Assembly: GCA_016710625.1 (NCBI GenBank)
Contig: JADJVK010000009.1
Location: 1-64,000 of the forward strand
Length of the DNA stretch: 64,000 nucleotides
Direction: 5' to 3'
DNA from: Saprospiraceae bacterium
GTDB lineage: Bacteria > Bacteroidota > Bacteroidia > Chitinophagales > Saprospiraceae
Of this stretch, positions 16,773 through 26,162 are shown piece by piece. A program made the position numbers and the translations under genes. Within the stretch, counting starts at the first letter, position 1; each line of letters opens with the position of its first letter. The notes below the pieces were generated by a model that saw nothing but the letters and a program-made list of their open reading frames with translations, was not told where the DNA came from and ran no database searches.

Positions 16773-18704
16773 TCGCACAAAAAACAGTTCAGGAAATAAT
16801 TGATGCTGCCAGAATAGAAGAGGTAGTGGATGATTTTGTCAATTTGAAACGAAGAGGTTCCAATTTGATTGGGAATTGTCCGTTCCACAATGAAAAAACG
16901 CCTTCTTTTATCGTTTCTCCAGCAAAAAATTTCTTTAAATGTTTTGGCTGTGGGAAAGGTGGTACTCCCGTCCATTTCATCATGGAACATGAGTCCATGA
17001 CCTTTCCTGAGGCTTTGAGATATTTGGCAAAAAAATACCATATTCCGATTCAGGAAATAGAAATGACCCCTGAATTTCAGGTAGAGCAACAGCTCCATGA
17101 AAGTTTGTACATTCTCAATACTTTTGCCAATCAATATTTTATCCAACAATTGAATGAAACGGCAGAAGGCAAAAGCATTGGACTATCCTATTTTTCTGAA
17201 AGGGGTTTTAGTAAGCTTACGATTGATAAGTTCGGATTGGGCTATGCTCCTAATATTCCAGATCAATTCACGAAATATGCAGTAGAAAACCATTACAATA
17301 TCGAATTGCTCCGAAAACTTGGGCTCACTACAGTTAATGACTTAGATTTTTTTAGAAATAGAGTCATGTTCCCTATTCATGGAATGAGTGGAAAGATTGT
17401 TGCTTTTGCTGGAAGAATTATGTCAACCACTACCAAAGCTCCAAAATATATCAACTCTCCTGAAACGGATATTTATGTAAAAAACAAAGTTTTATACGGT
17501 CTTTATCAAGCTAGAACTGCTATCCGAAAACAGGATGAATGTTTCTTGGTAGAAGGATATACCGATGTGATTTCATTGCATCAGAATGGCATTGAAAATG
17601 TGGTGGCATCATCAGGAACTTCCTTGACCATTGGTCAGATCAAATTGATCAAGAGATATACTCAAAATGTGGTAATCCTTTATGATGGGGATGCAGCTGG
17701 TATTAAAAGCGGCTTTGAGAGGTTTAGATATGTTCTTGGAGGAAGATATGGACGTCAAAATGGTGCTCTTGCCAGATGGAGATGACCCAGACTCTTTTTT
17801 GAAAAAAGTGGGAACCGACGATTTTCTATCTTTCATCAATAAAGAAGCAAAGGATTTTGTGCTCTTCAAAACAGACAAGTTGCTCGAAGAAATTGGGAAT
17901 GACCCTGTGAAGCGAACTCATGTCATCAAAGATATCGTTGAAAGCATTGCCAAAATTCCCGACAGCATCAAACGTAGCTTGTACATTCAATCTTGTAGCA
18001 ATTTATTACAGGTCGATGAACAAATACTGATAGCTGAGACCAACAAGAAAGTTCAAAGCAATTATAAAAAAGCCAACTCAAGTAATAGAGCCGAACAAGC
18101 CCCCAGCGACAATTGGCCCACCGAAGAATATGAGCAGTTGGTTGAAAATCAATCGAATCTGCAACAACAGCAATTGATTTCTAAAAATCACGATATCGTT
18201 GTTGAAAATTACATTGCAAAATTGTTGGTGCTATTTTCTAGCAAACCTTTCGATGCAAAATCCTCCATTATGGAATATGTTTTGCAAAATATTGAAGACA
18301 TTTTGGAAGAAATAGAAGATAAGGTGTGTAAAAAAATAATAGATTTATCAATAGAAAAATATGCCCACAGTGAGACATTAGACACCCATTACTTTCTCTA
18401 TCACAATGACCCAGAGGTGAGTAGAATATCCGCTGAATATTGTGCGGTGATAGATGACTATAGCCCCAATTGGCCCGATGATTTGCGAAGTCAAAAGATG
18501 CCTGATGAGAATTTTGTGAAAGACACAGAATATGCTGTCAACTTTTTTAGAAGAAAGAAAATAGAGAAGGTCATCAAAAAAAATCAAGAAAGGCTAAAAA
18601 CAATAGAAGACCCAAAAGACCTTGAGTTAGCATTGAAAGTCGCAATGAAATTAAAAGCAATTCATTCAGAATTATCCAAAAAATTGAATACAGTAATCAC
18701 ATAA
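16769..18704 (+). CDS. dnaG: DNA primase, interrupted by a single-base frameshift
   Basis: Two overlapping frames make one primase of about 645 residues. The N-terminal half has the CHCC zinc ribbon (CPFHNEKTPSF...FKCFGCGKGG: Cys37, His40, Cys58, Cys61), the catalytic core and the TOPRIM motifs LVEGYTDVISL and YDGDAAGIK. The second half continues AALRGLDMFLEEDMDVKMVL and DGDDPDSFL, then the C-terminal helicase-binding domain. The break is in the AAAA at 17705-17708: with three A the reading is GIKAALRGL. The gene is essential, so an extra A in the consensus is more likely than loss of function. Primase lays RNA primers at the replication fork with DnaB. The start overlaps the upstream gene by 4 bp. 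Confidence 0.93.
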
Positions 18705-18748
18705 TGTATTATTTTCGTGAGATTTTCGTCATAAAATAAAGTTTGTTT

Positions 18749-19168
18749 ATGAAAAGTTTGTTGAAATTAGCATTTTGGGTGGTTTTAGCCATTTTAGTAT
18801 ATAATTATTTTGCTGGAACAGCTTCAGAAAAGGAGACTTCCCAAAAAATATTTGGGGAAGTGAAAAACTTGGCGGTGAGTGTGAAAGACCTCATTAGTTC
18901 TGAAACAGAGAAATACAACAATGGAAAATATGATGTAGCCATCAGTAAAATGGACGATATCATCGGTAAATTGAAGCATTCTGCATCAGAAAATGCCGAT
19001 TTGTTACACAAAGTGAATGACTTAGAGCAACGAAAAGAAAACTTATCTAAAGAATTGGAAATCAACAAATCTAAAGACAATTCAGTAACCAAAAACCCCG
19101 CTTTGAAACAAGATTTCAAAGACTTATTGAAAGATGCTGAAAATCTGATGCAAGAGATGGATAAATAG
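18749..19168 (+). CDS. Membrane-anchored coiled-coil protein
   Basis: A 139-residue protein from the ATG at 18749. One hydrophobic N-terminal helix (LLKLAFWVVLAILVYNYFAG) is followed by a charged, largely helical region (SENADLLHKVNDLEQRKENL, then ENLMQEM) with coiled-coil heptads. No family is recognised. The gene follows dnaG by 44 bp and may be cotranscribed. The single helix and coiled coil suggest an envelope scaffold or a stress-related membrane protein. Function unknown. Confidence 0.65.
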   Translation: MKSLLKLAFWVVLAILVYNYFAGTASEKETSQKIFGEVKNLAVSVKDLISSETEKYNNGKYDVAISKMDDIIGKLKHSASENADLLHKVNDLEQRKENLSKELEINKSKDNSVTKNPALKQDFKDLLKDAENLMQEMDK

Positions 19169-19179
19169 AATGGTGTTAT

Positions 19180-20680
19180 TTATCTAATTATCACCACTTT
19201 CTCTGACTGCACCAAATGCCTTTCTCGAATATATTGTAATATATATGTATCTTTTGGGAGGTGTTGATCGGATAAATCTATAATGAAATCTTGAATTCCT
19301 GGGGTTAATGGATAGGATTTGATAGTTTTTCCATCTATAGTGTTTAAGCGGATATGGTGGCTCTTTTGATTAAGGCTATTGAGGAAATGTATTTGGATAT
19401 TTTCATTAGCAGGGTTTGGAGCAAAGCGAAAATCCATTTCTTGAGCTGCTAGTAAGTCACTATTGGCAATAGGAGGTGTAAGATAAATGCTGTCGCCACA
19501 GCCAGGTGTGATGCATCCGTTTTTGTCAAGAAGTAATAGTAATATATCTCTACCAGAATTTTGGCTCATTCTTATATCACCTGTAAAAGCTAATCTACCA
19601 TCTGGTAATTCAATCATTTGTTCCAGGTAATCTACAAATGGTAATGTTTTATCATAAGGAAAGGATTTTTGCCATATAAAATTACCCATAGAGTCTAGGC
19701 AGAAAATATATCTACTCAAATTAGAATTAACATTGAATCGATCTCCATAAATTATTATTTTCCCATTTTTTAGTGTTTGTACTTTTCCAATTCTATAATC
19801 ATCTAAGAATTTTCTTTTCCAAACTTCATTTCCCAAAGAATCATAATAACTTAATTTCATTTTATAGGTTGAAGAGTCATTTGCATTCCAAGTTACTAAT
19901 ACACCATTTTTTTTATACAGGACACATTGAAAATTCCCTGATTGGTCTTTATATTCATAAAACATGATATTAACTTTTTTATTCCCTGAGGCTATCCGTT
20001 CTTATAATTCCTGCATATTCGTCATAACCCAGTACATATGGCTCTATATTATAGGACATCCAAAAGTCACCATTTTCTAATTCAAAAAGATTGTTACCAT
20101 ATTGATAAATCGTATATTTTCCTAAAGTATCGCCATCAATTCTTTTTTCCCATAATTTATTCCCTTTTCTATCTGCCTTGATTAAAAATTGCCTTGCCCA
20201 TTGGTAGTCTACCCCTCTTTGTGCATAAATCATGTAATTGGAATCTCTTGTTTGAATTATTTTATCTGCATCTTCTCTATCAATATTTGTATCATCAAAA
20301 TATTTTACATTAATGGAATCTCCATTTAAATTTATTTTGTAAATCATGATTGTATTTTTATCTAGAGACTGTCCTCTTGTTCCTATTAATACTAAATTTG
20401 AATCCTTATCAAGTATAATATCTCTGCCAACCTTTTTATATGGATAATCTGTAAATTGGAATTTTTGAATTTTTTTTCCATATTTATCTGCCTTAATTAA
20501 ATAATTGCATCCAATAACTCCAAAACAATTTGAAGCACTAAGAATATAAAATGTATCTTTTATATATAGAACCTTAATAACTTCATAACTATATCCACTT
20601 GGATTATAATTGTTAAAATAAGTTTGGGCAAAGGTTAGGTTGCATTGCAAAAAGAGGAGGAACAAAAGTATTCTTTTCAT
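19180..20680 (-). CDS. Secreted protein with type IX (Por) sorting domain, frameshifted
   Basis: Two frames form one protein of about 500 residues. The upstream part (from 20680) begins with a signal peptide (MKRILLFLLFLQCNLTFAQ), then beta-propeller-like repeats such as LIKADKYGKKIQKFQF and LIKADRKGNKLWEKRI. The downstream part (to 19180) continues the same repeat type (YYDSLGNEVWKRKF, CLDSMGNFIWQKSF) and ends in a type A C-terminal sorting domain (FRFAPNPANENIQIHF...YILQYIRE...KVVIIR). The break is near 19985 in GGG: one G fewer joins the frames. The sorting domain targets it to the type IX secretion system for export to the cell surface or medium. Role unknown. Confidence 0.8.
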
Positions 20681-20910
20681 TGGAATATATGTTTTTTGAC
20701 AAATTTAAAGATTAATTCATAAGGTTAGCTTATTATTTTCATTTTTGTAAAATATGCGACATTTTTTCAATTCTTGAAATTTAAGTATTATTTAATTCTA
20801 AAGTTAAAGGAATATTAATTGTGAAGTATTAAAACTGCTTTAAACTTTTAATTGTAATCGCCATGATTTTAAATAAATATTTTTTTCATCACACTCCAAA
20901 AAAATACTTT

Positions 20911-22042
20911 TTAATATTTCAACCCAATTTCATTTAAAAACCCAATATTATTTTCCAAAAAATTAAAACCCAAATCCAACTTTACAGTAGAATTTGAATT
21001 TGTTTTAAATTCATAAATCTTGCCATCAGTAAATCCAACTTTTGGCTTGTTATTTTGTTGATCTTTTATTTGATACTTTTAATGAAAGGTTGATTTGAAA
21101 CCTCAGCATTTAATAACAAACTCCATAGATAAAAACAACAGCTTTTATTTAAGTCATAATTTCTATATTTACTCTCAAATCTTATATCTTTCATTTCCAA
21201 TAGATTGTCAGATTTCATATGCAAAGTATCCAAAGGCACATTTTGCTAAAGAAACCTAAATAACTAACCGCCCAATCTAAATCTTTATTGACTGCTAAAT
21301 CATTTTCAAAAATATTTTATGATTTTACAACTTTTTTATCTTTAATCAATAGTAGGTTTCTAGAATATTCATGAGTTGTTTCTATATGATTTTCAAGATT
21401 TATATGTTCAAAATTTATATCATTTATTAATGTCCTAAGATTTTTAAAAGCCATCTTATTATTTTTACTGCTATATAAACCTTGAATATTGGTATAGTCT
21501 TGACCTGAAAATAAGATAGAACCGTTTTCATTTATTAAAATATTAAATTCTGGACCAATAGTTCCTCTATTGTAACTGGTTAAGATTATTTCGTCAAATT
21601 GAAGTTTATTTAGATGGGTACTTTCATGTTTTTTATAGAATTTCAATTTCTTTTTCTCAAAATTTAGAATTAAAGTGTCCTTTTCTAATCTTTCTATAAA
21701 TGCACTTTGCCATGATTTTGTTCTTAAATCAAAAATACTCAAAGAATCATTTTTGAGTCGATACGTTGAAATGTTACCAAATGAATGGAATCTATCTTTT
21801 TTCCAGTTTTGATCTAATAATTGAATAAATCCTGGTAAAAAAGTACATTTTCCATCTTTTTCTAAGGAAAAACCACAATTTCTTGTTTCAAAAACATTTG
21901 AGAAATATTTTGTCATCAATGAATCACTACATCCAATATGCCATTCCCCCAAAATTTGTTCTTGATACTTTGTGTCTTGCTCCCTGTTACACTGTGAACT
22001 GGTTACTGCAAAAATTAATATATAAATAAAATTTAATTTCAT
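20911..22042 (-). pseudogene. Decayed lipoprotein gene with one stop and two frameshifts
   Basis: The intact upstream 241 codons (22042-21317) begin with a lipoprotein signal (MKLNFIYILIFAVTSSQC, lipobox Cys18). After an in-frame TAA at 21317, the same frame continues NIFENDLAVNKDLDWAVSYLG, then shifts to PLDTLHMKSDNLLEMKDI and LWSLLLNAEVSNQPFIK, then shifts again to VGFTDGKIYEFKTNS and a stop at 20911-20913. The pieces are plausible parts of one protein of about 365 residues. Three lesions suggest real decay or several consensus errors. No domain is recognised; the N-terminal part has a lipocalin-like look (ILGEWHIG, SLEKDGKCTF). Confidence 0.6.
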
Positions 22043-22091
22043 AAAATATTTATATATAGCGTTTTATAGATTTATAATTTACAATATATTC

Positions 22092-22436
22092 CTATCCCCC
22101 AGCCTTTTTCGTTTGACTATATCCTTCCTTGAGCAAATATTGTAAAATCTTATCTCGATTATCGCCTTGCACCAAAATTTCTCCATCTTTCACGGAGCCA
22201 CCTGTGCCACATCTCACTTTTAAGGTTTTCCCAAGGGATTCAATATCCGCATCATTTCCGATAAAACCTCTGATGATCGACACTTCTTTACCTCCTCCTT
22301 TTCGCTCTAAATGAATTCGGAGCTTTTGCTGATTATTGGGTAAGGTTTCCACGGTTTCTTCATCAAAAGATGAAAATTCAAAATCTGGGTTAGTAGAAAA
22401 GACGATGCCGTCTCTTTTTTTGTTTTTATTACTCAT
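22092..22436 (-). CDS. SUI1/eIF1-like translation factor (YciH family)
   Basis: A 114-residue protein. The SUI1 core is clear: QKLRIHLERKGGGKEVSIIR, then LGKTLKVRCGTGGSVKDGEI and ILVQGDNRDKILQYLLKEGY. Bacterial YciH proteins resemble eukaryotic initiation factor eIF1 and may affect start-codon fidelity under stress. Start overlaps the stop of the Hsp70 gene by 4 bp (22433-22436), so the two are translationally coupled. No other signal is visible. Confidence 0.9.
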   Translation of the reverse strand: MSNKNKKRDGIVFSTNPDFEFSSFDEETVETLPNNQQKLRIHLERKGGGKEVSIIRGFIGNDADIESLGKTLKVRCGTGGSVKDGEILVQGDNRDKILQYLLKEGYSQTKKAGG

Positions 22437-24280
22437 GCTTCTATCTTTTTACCTTTCATCGCTTCCAAAATCTGTACATCCATCATTTGATGGGCAATGG
22501 GTGTTGCATAAGCATTCAATGCATCCATTACAGTTTGTATTTCGTCTTTGGTCGCCACTTTTATAGCATTTTCTAAAAGTTGTATATGATTATTCAATGT
22601 TTCTTTTTCCTCATTTTCAAGGAATTGAATATTTTGCTGAATGAACTTTTTAGAAGAATGTACCACACTACTGGCTTCCGTCTGAATCTCCAATAATGCC
22701 CTGATTTTCATATCCTTTTCAGCATTCTGTATAGAATCCAACAACATCAAAGCCATTTCTTCTTCTGTTATTCCATAAGTTGACTTTATTTCTATCTCTT
22801 GAGCAACTCCAGATCGTAGTTCTTTGGCTACTACTTTGAGAATGCCATCTGTATTTACAACAAATTGAATATCTATTTTTGGAATACCAGCAGGCATCGG
22901 AGGAATTCCTTTCAAGATAAATTCACCCAATTTTCTATTATCTGTAACCAAATCCCGTTCCCCTTGGAAAACAGCTACTTTCAGCGTTGTTTGCCCATCC
23001 ACTGAAGTAGTATATTGCCGACCTGCTTTGTTGGGCACTTTAGAATTTCGAGGCAAAATGGTATCCATCAAGCCACCCACCGTCTCGATACCGAGGGATA
23101 ATGGCGTTATGTCAATCAATAATAAATCTTTCCTATTTCCAGCTAAAATATCTGCTTGAATGGCAGCTCCCAAGGCAACCACCTCATCCGGATTCAGTTG
23201 GTCGTACACTTCCTTTTTGAAGAATGTAGCAACTGCTTTTTTTATCGCTGGAATTCTAGTAGATCCACCTACCATCACTACCCTATTGATTTCAGCAATG
23301 TCTAAGACAGCGTCCGTCACTACTCTTTGGCAAGCAACCAATGTTTTTGCTATCAATGGTTGTATTAATTGTTCAAATTGTTGAATATCAATACTTAAAG
23401 TTTCTCCATGAAATTGAGTGGTAAATTGGTCTTGAAAAGACAATTGTTTTTTTGCCGTCTCTGCAATAGTTCTAAGTTCGTGGAATTTTGTTTTGTTCGA
23501 CTCATTTAATTGATTTGCAAAGTGTTGCACAATTAATTGGTCGATGTCATCGCCTCCCAAATTAGTATCCCCATTGGTGGATAACACTTCAAAAACACCA
23601 TCTTCTAAAATCAAAATAGAAATATCAAAAGTACCACCTCCCAAATCATAAACTGCAACGATTTCTTTGGTATCCTTATTTAACCCGATGCCATAAGATA
23701 GACTAGCAGCAGTCGGTTCGTTCACAATCCGAAGGACATCTAATCCTGCCAGTTTCCCAGCATCTCTAGTTGCCTGACGTTGGCTATCATTGAAATATGC
23801 AGGAACCGTAATTACTGCTTTTTGAACATTTTGATCCAATGATTTTTCAGCAATATTTTTCAATTCTTTCAGGATCAAAGAAGAAAGCTGGATAGGGTTG
23901 TATAACTTTTCTCCTACCACCACTTTAACTAATGAGCTATCCAACCCATCATCCAAAATTTTATAAGCAATCCTATTTGTCTGATTTTCAAAATCTTTGT
24001 AAGATTTTCCAATCAATCTTTTGATAGAATAAATAGTTCTTTCAGGATGCAATGCCATCATGGATTTTGCTTGTTCACCTACAATTGGCTGATCATTTTC
24101 ATCAAAATAAATGATGGATGGCACTAAAGCACTTTTTTGTTGATCATCGATAATACAATAAGCCTCATTGTCCTTAATAAATGCTACTAAACTATTTGTT
24201 GTCCCCAAATCAATCCCAATAATAGGCTCTTTCTGATGTTCAACATTTCCATCTTTAAGGTTTATTGAAAATTTTGCCAT
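22433..24280 (-). CDS. hscA: Hsp70 family chaperone, HscA-like
   Basis: A 615-residue Hsp70, close to the length of HscA (616 in E. coli) and shorter than DnaK. The ATPase motifs are present: IIGIDLGTTNSLVAF, KAVITVPAYFNDSQRQATRD, IVNEPTAASLSYGIG, YDLGGGTFDIS and VVMVGGSTRIPAIKKAV. The substrate-binding domain follows, with LLLIDITPLSLGIETVGG. The C-terminus is short and lacks the acidic EEVD-like tail. HscA works with HscB and IscU in iron-sulfur cluster transfer; no isc genes adjoin it here, so the sub-family call is moderate. DnaK itself would be expected elsewhere. Confidence 0.85.
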   Translation of the reverse strand: MAKFSINLKDGNVEHQKEPIIGIDLGTTNSLVAFIKDNEAYCIIDDQQKSALVPSIIYFDENDQPIVGEQAKSMMALHPERTIYSIKRLIGKSYKDFENQTNRIAYKILDDGLDSSLVKVVVGEKLYNPIQLSSLILKELKNIAEKSLDQNVQKAVITVPAYFNDSQRQATRDAGKLAGLDVLRIVNEPTAASLSYGIGLNKDTKEIVAVYDLGGGTFDISILILEDGVFEVLSTNGDTNLGGDDIDQLIVQHFANQLNESNKTKFHELRTIAETAKKQLSFQDQFTTQFHGETLSIDIQQFEQLIQPLIAKTLVACQRVVTDAVLDIAEINRVVMVGGSTRIPAIKKAVATFFKKEVYDQLNPDEVVALGAAIQADILAGNRKDLLLIDITPLSLGIETVGGLMDTILPRNSKVPNKAGRQYTTSVDGQTTLKVAVFQGERDLVTDNRKLGEFILKGIPPMPAGIPKIDIQFVVNTDGILKVVAKELRSGVAQEIEIKSTYGITEEEMALMLLDSIQNAEKDMKIRALLEIQTEASSVVHSSKKFIQQNIQFLENEEKETLNNHIQLLENAIKVATKDEIQTVMDALNAYATPIAHQMMDVQILEAMKGKKIEA

Positions 24281-24391
24281 TAGCTTTTTCTAATTTTACT
24301 TAGTAAATCTGCATTTTTAAAAAATTACATTGAAATTTCAATAATTAAAACGAAATTCACGAATTCTTGTTTAAAATAAAAATTTTATTCA

Positions 24392-25168
24392 ATGCCAGAT
24401 ACTATTTTGAAAAGCAAAGTTAATCGCTTATTCATTATTTTAAGTGGTTTTTTCATTGCAAATGCTCTGATTGCTGAGATGATTGGTGGAAAAATATTTT
24501 CATTGGAAGAAACTTTAGGGATCCAACCCATCAATTGGTCCATTTTTGGACAATCAGGTACTTTGCAATTTTCGGCTGGTATTCTCAATTGGCCCTTTGT
24601 TTTTATTTTCACCGATATTATAAATGAATATTATGGTAGAAAAGGAGTTAAATTTCTTTCTTATATGACTGCTGGGTTGATCATTTATAGCTTTGCTATC
24701 ATGTATGGCTCCATTCATTTAGCTCCTGCTGGTTTTTGGCTTGTCACCAATGTAAATAATGGCGTTCCGAATATGCAAAATGCCTATTCAGCTATTTTTG
24801 GACAAGGAATGTGGATTATTATGGGCTCTATTACAGCATTTTTGGTGGGACAAATATTAGATGTTAGCGTTTTTCATAGCATCAAAAAAGTGACTGGTGA
24901 AAATAAAATATGGCTGAGATCCACTGGCTCTACGGTCATTTCTCAATTGATAGACACCCTTTTAGTGGGTTATATTGCATTTGTTTTGGGTCCTCAAAAA
25001 TGGTCAATGCATTTGTTTTTTGCTGTATCTATCGTAGGTTACACCTATAAAGTGCTCATGGCGATAATTTTTACTCCACTTTTATATTTTGTACATATGG
25101 CTATCGAAAATTATTTGGGTAAGGATTTGGCAAAATTATTAAAAGATAAAGCGATTATGAGTAATTAG
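24392..25168 (+). CDS. yhhQ: Queuosine precursor transporter (VUT/YhhQ family, DUF165)
   Basis: A 258-residue protein with about six membrane segments. VUT-family strings include NALIAEMIGGKIFS, NWPFVFIFTDIINEYYGRKG, SAIFGQGMWIIMGSITAFLV and STVISQLIDTLLVGYIAF. Relatives carry queuine precursors (preQ0/preQ1) across the inner membrane. The presence of queD at 38.1-38.6 kb shows the organism also handles deazapurines, although by synthesis. Start ATG at 24392; divergent from the hscA-like gene. Confidence 0.9.
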   Translation: MPDTILKSKVNRLFIILSGFFIANALIAEMIGGKIFSLEETLGIQPINWSIFGQSGTLQFSAGILNWPFVFIFTDIINEYYGRKGVKFLSYMTAGLIIYSFAIMYGSIHLAPAGFWLVTNVNNGVPNMQNAYSAIFGQGMWIIMGSITAFLVGQILDVSVFHSIKKVTGENKIWLRSTGSTVISQLIDTLLVGYIAFVLGPQKWSMHLFFAVSIVGYTYKVLMAIIFTPLLYFVHMAIENYLGKDLAKLLKDKAIMSN

Positions 25169-25376
25169 ATTTAGTAACTGGTAATGTTAATATGAAAATA
25201 GAATTATACATTTTGTGTAAAAATATTTTCTAATTGATCAAAATATGATTCACTCTAAAGATAAAAAAATATTAAATTCTGTACTTTTATCTTAAAAAAG
25301 ATACAATTTGTATAAAGAAATCGTTTATCATAATTTTTGAAAATATATTTGTTGAAAATTAAAATTTAATAATAAC

Positions 25377-26093
25377 ATGAAAATTAAAACATCCATTTTT
25401 GCATTTTTTGCACTATTTTTATTGAATTCCTCTTCAAATGCTCAAACCATAGACGAAATCGTTGCTAAACACACTGAAGCTATGGGTGGAAAGGATAATT
25501 TAGAAAAACTAAAAACAGTTTACTTAGAATCTGAAATCGATTTTGGAGGAATGAAAATTCCAGTTAAAATGTGGAGAATTGACAAGAAAGCAATGAAAGT
25601 TGAATTCGAAGTACAAGGAATGAAAGGAACCTCTGTAATTATGGATACTAGCGGTTGGGTTTTTATGCCTTTCCAAGGACAAACTAAACCAGAACCAATG
25701 ACAAAAGAAGATGTGAAAATGGCTAAATCAGAACTTGATTTATCTGGAGAATTAGTTGAGTATGCTGCAAAAGGCAATAAACTAGAATTGATTGGAAAAG
25801 ATGAATATGAAGGCTCAGAAGTGTACAAAATTCAAGTTGTGGATAAAGAAGGAAATATTTCTACAGATTTTGTAGATGCAAATTCATATTATGTCATCAA
25901 AAAAGAGTCGAAAAGAAAAGTTCAAGATAAAGAGATTACGAATACTTCGGTAATGGGTGATTTCAAAAAATTGGAGAATGGTTTGGTAATGCCGCATAGT
26001 ATTGATGCAGGTATGGGTGGATCTTTGATCGTGAAAAAATATGAAATCAATCCAAAGATTGATACAGCTATATTTGAAATGCCAAAGAATTAA
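25377..26093 (+). CDS. Secreted LolA-fold (outer-membrane lipoprotein-sorting-like) protein
   Basis: A 238-residue protein with a signal peptide (MKIKTSIFAFFALFLLNSSSNA). TIDEIVAKHTEAMGGKDNL-EKLKTVYLES is the common start of Bacteroidota lipoprotein-sorting-like proteins, and the repeating antiparallel strands (MKIPVKMWRIDKKAMKVEFE, then TSVIMDTSGWVFMPFQG, then IQVVDKEGNISTDFVDANS) fit the half-open barrel of LolA/LolB-like folds. It may carry a lipid or lipoprotein in the periplasm. A terminator follows within 20 bp. Confidence 0.75.
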   Translation: MKIKTSIFAFFALFLLNSSSNAQTIDEIVAKHTEAMGGKDNLEKLKTVYLESEIDFGGMKIPVKMWRIDKKAMKVEFEVQGMKGTSVIMDTSGWVFMPFQGQTKPEPMTKEDVKMAKSELDLSGELVEYAAKGNKLELIGKDEYEGSEVYKIQVVDKEGNISTDFVDANSYYVIKKESKRKVQDKEITNTSVMGDFKKLENGLVMPHSIDAGMGGSLIVKKYEINPKIDTAIFEMPKN

Positions 26094-26107
26094 TAAAAAT
26101 CAATTCT

Positions 26108-26144
26108 AAAAAGCAATTGTTAATAATAGCAATTGCTTTTTTTT
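26108..26144 (+). terminator. Rho-independent terminator after LolA-like gene
   Basis: AAAAGCAATTG (26108-26118) and CAATTGCTTTT (26130-26140) pair perfectly around an 11-nt loop and run into a T-run. Confidence 0.85.
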
Positions 26145-26162
26145 ATATAAATTGAAACAAAT

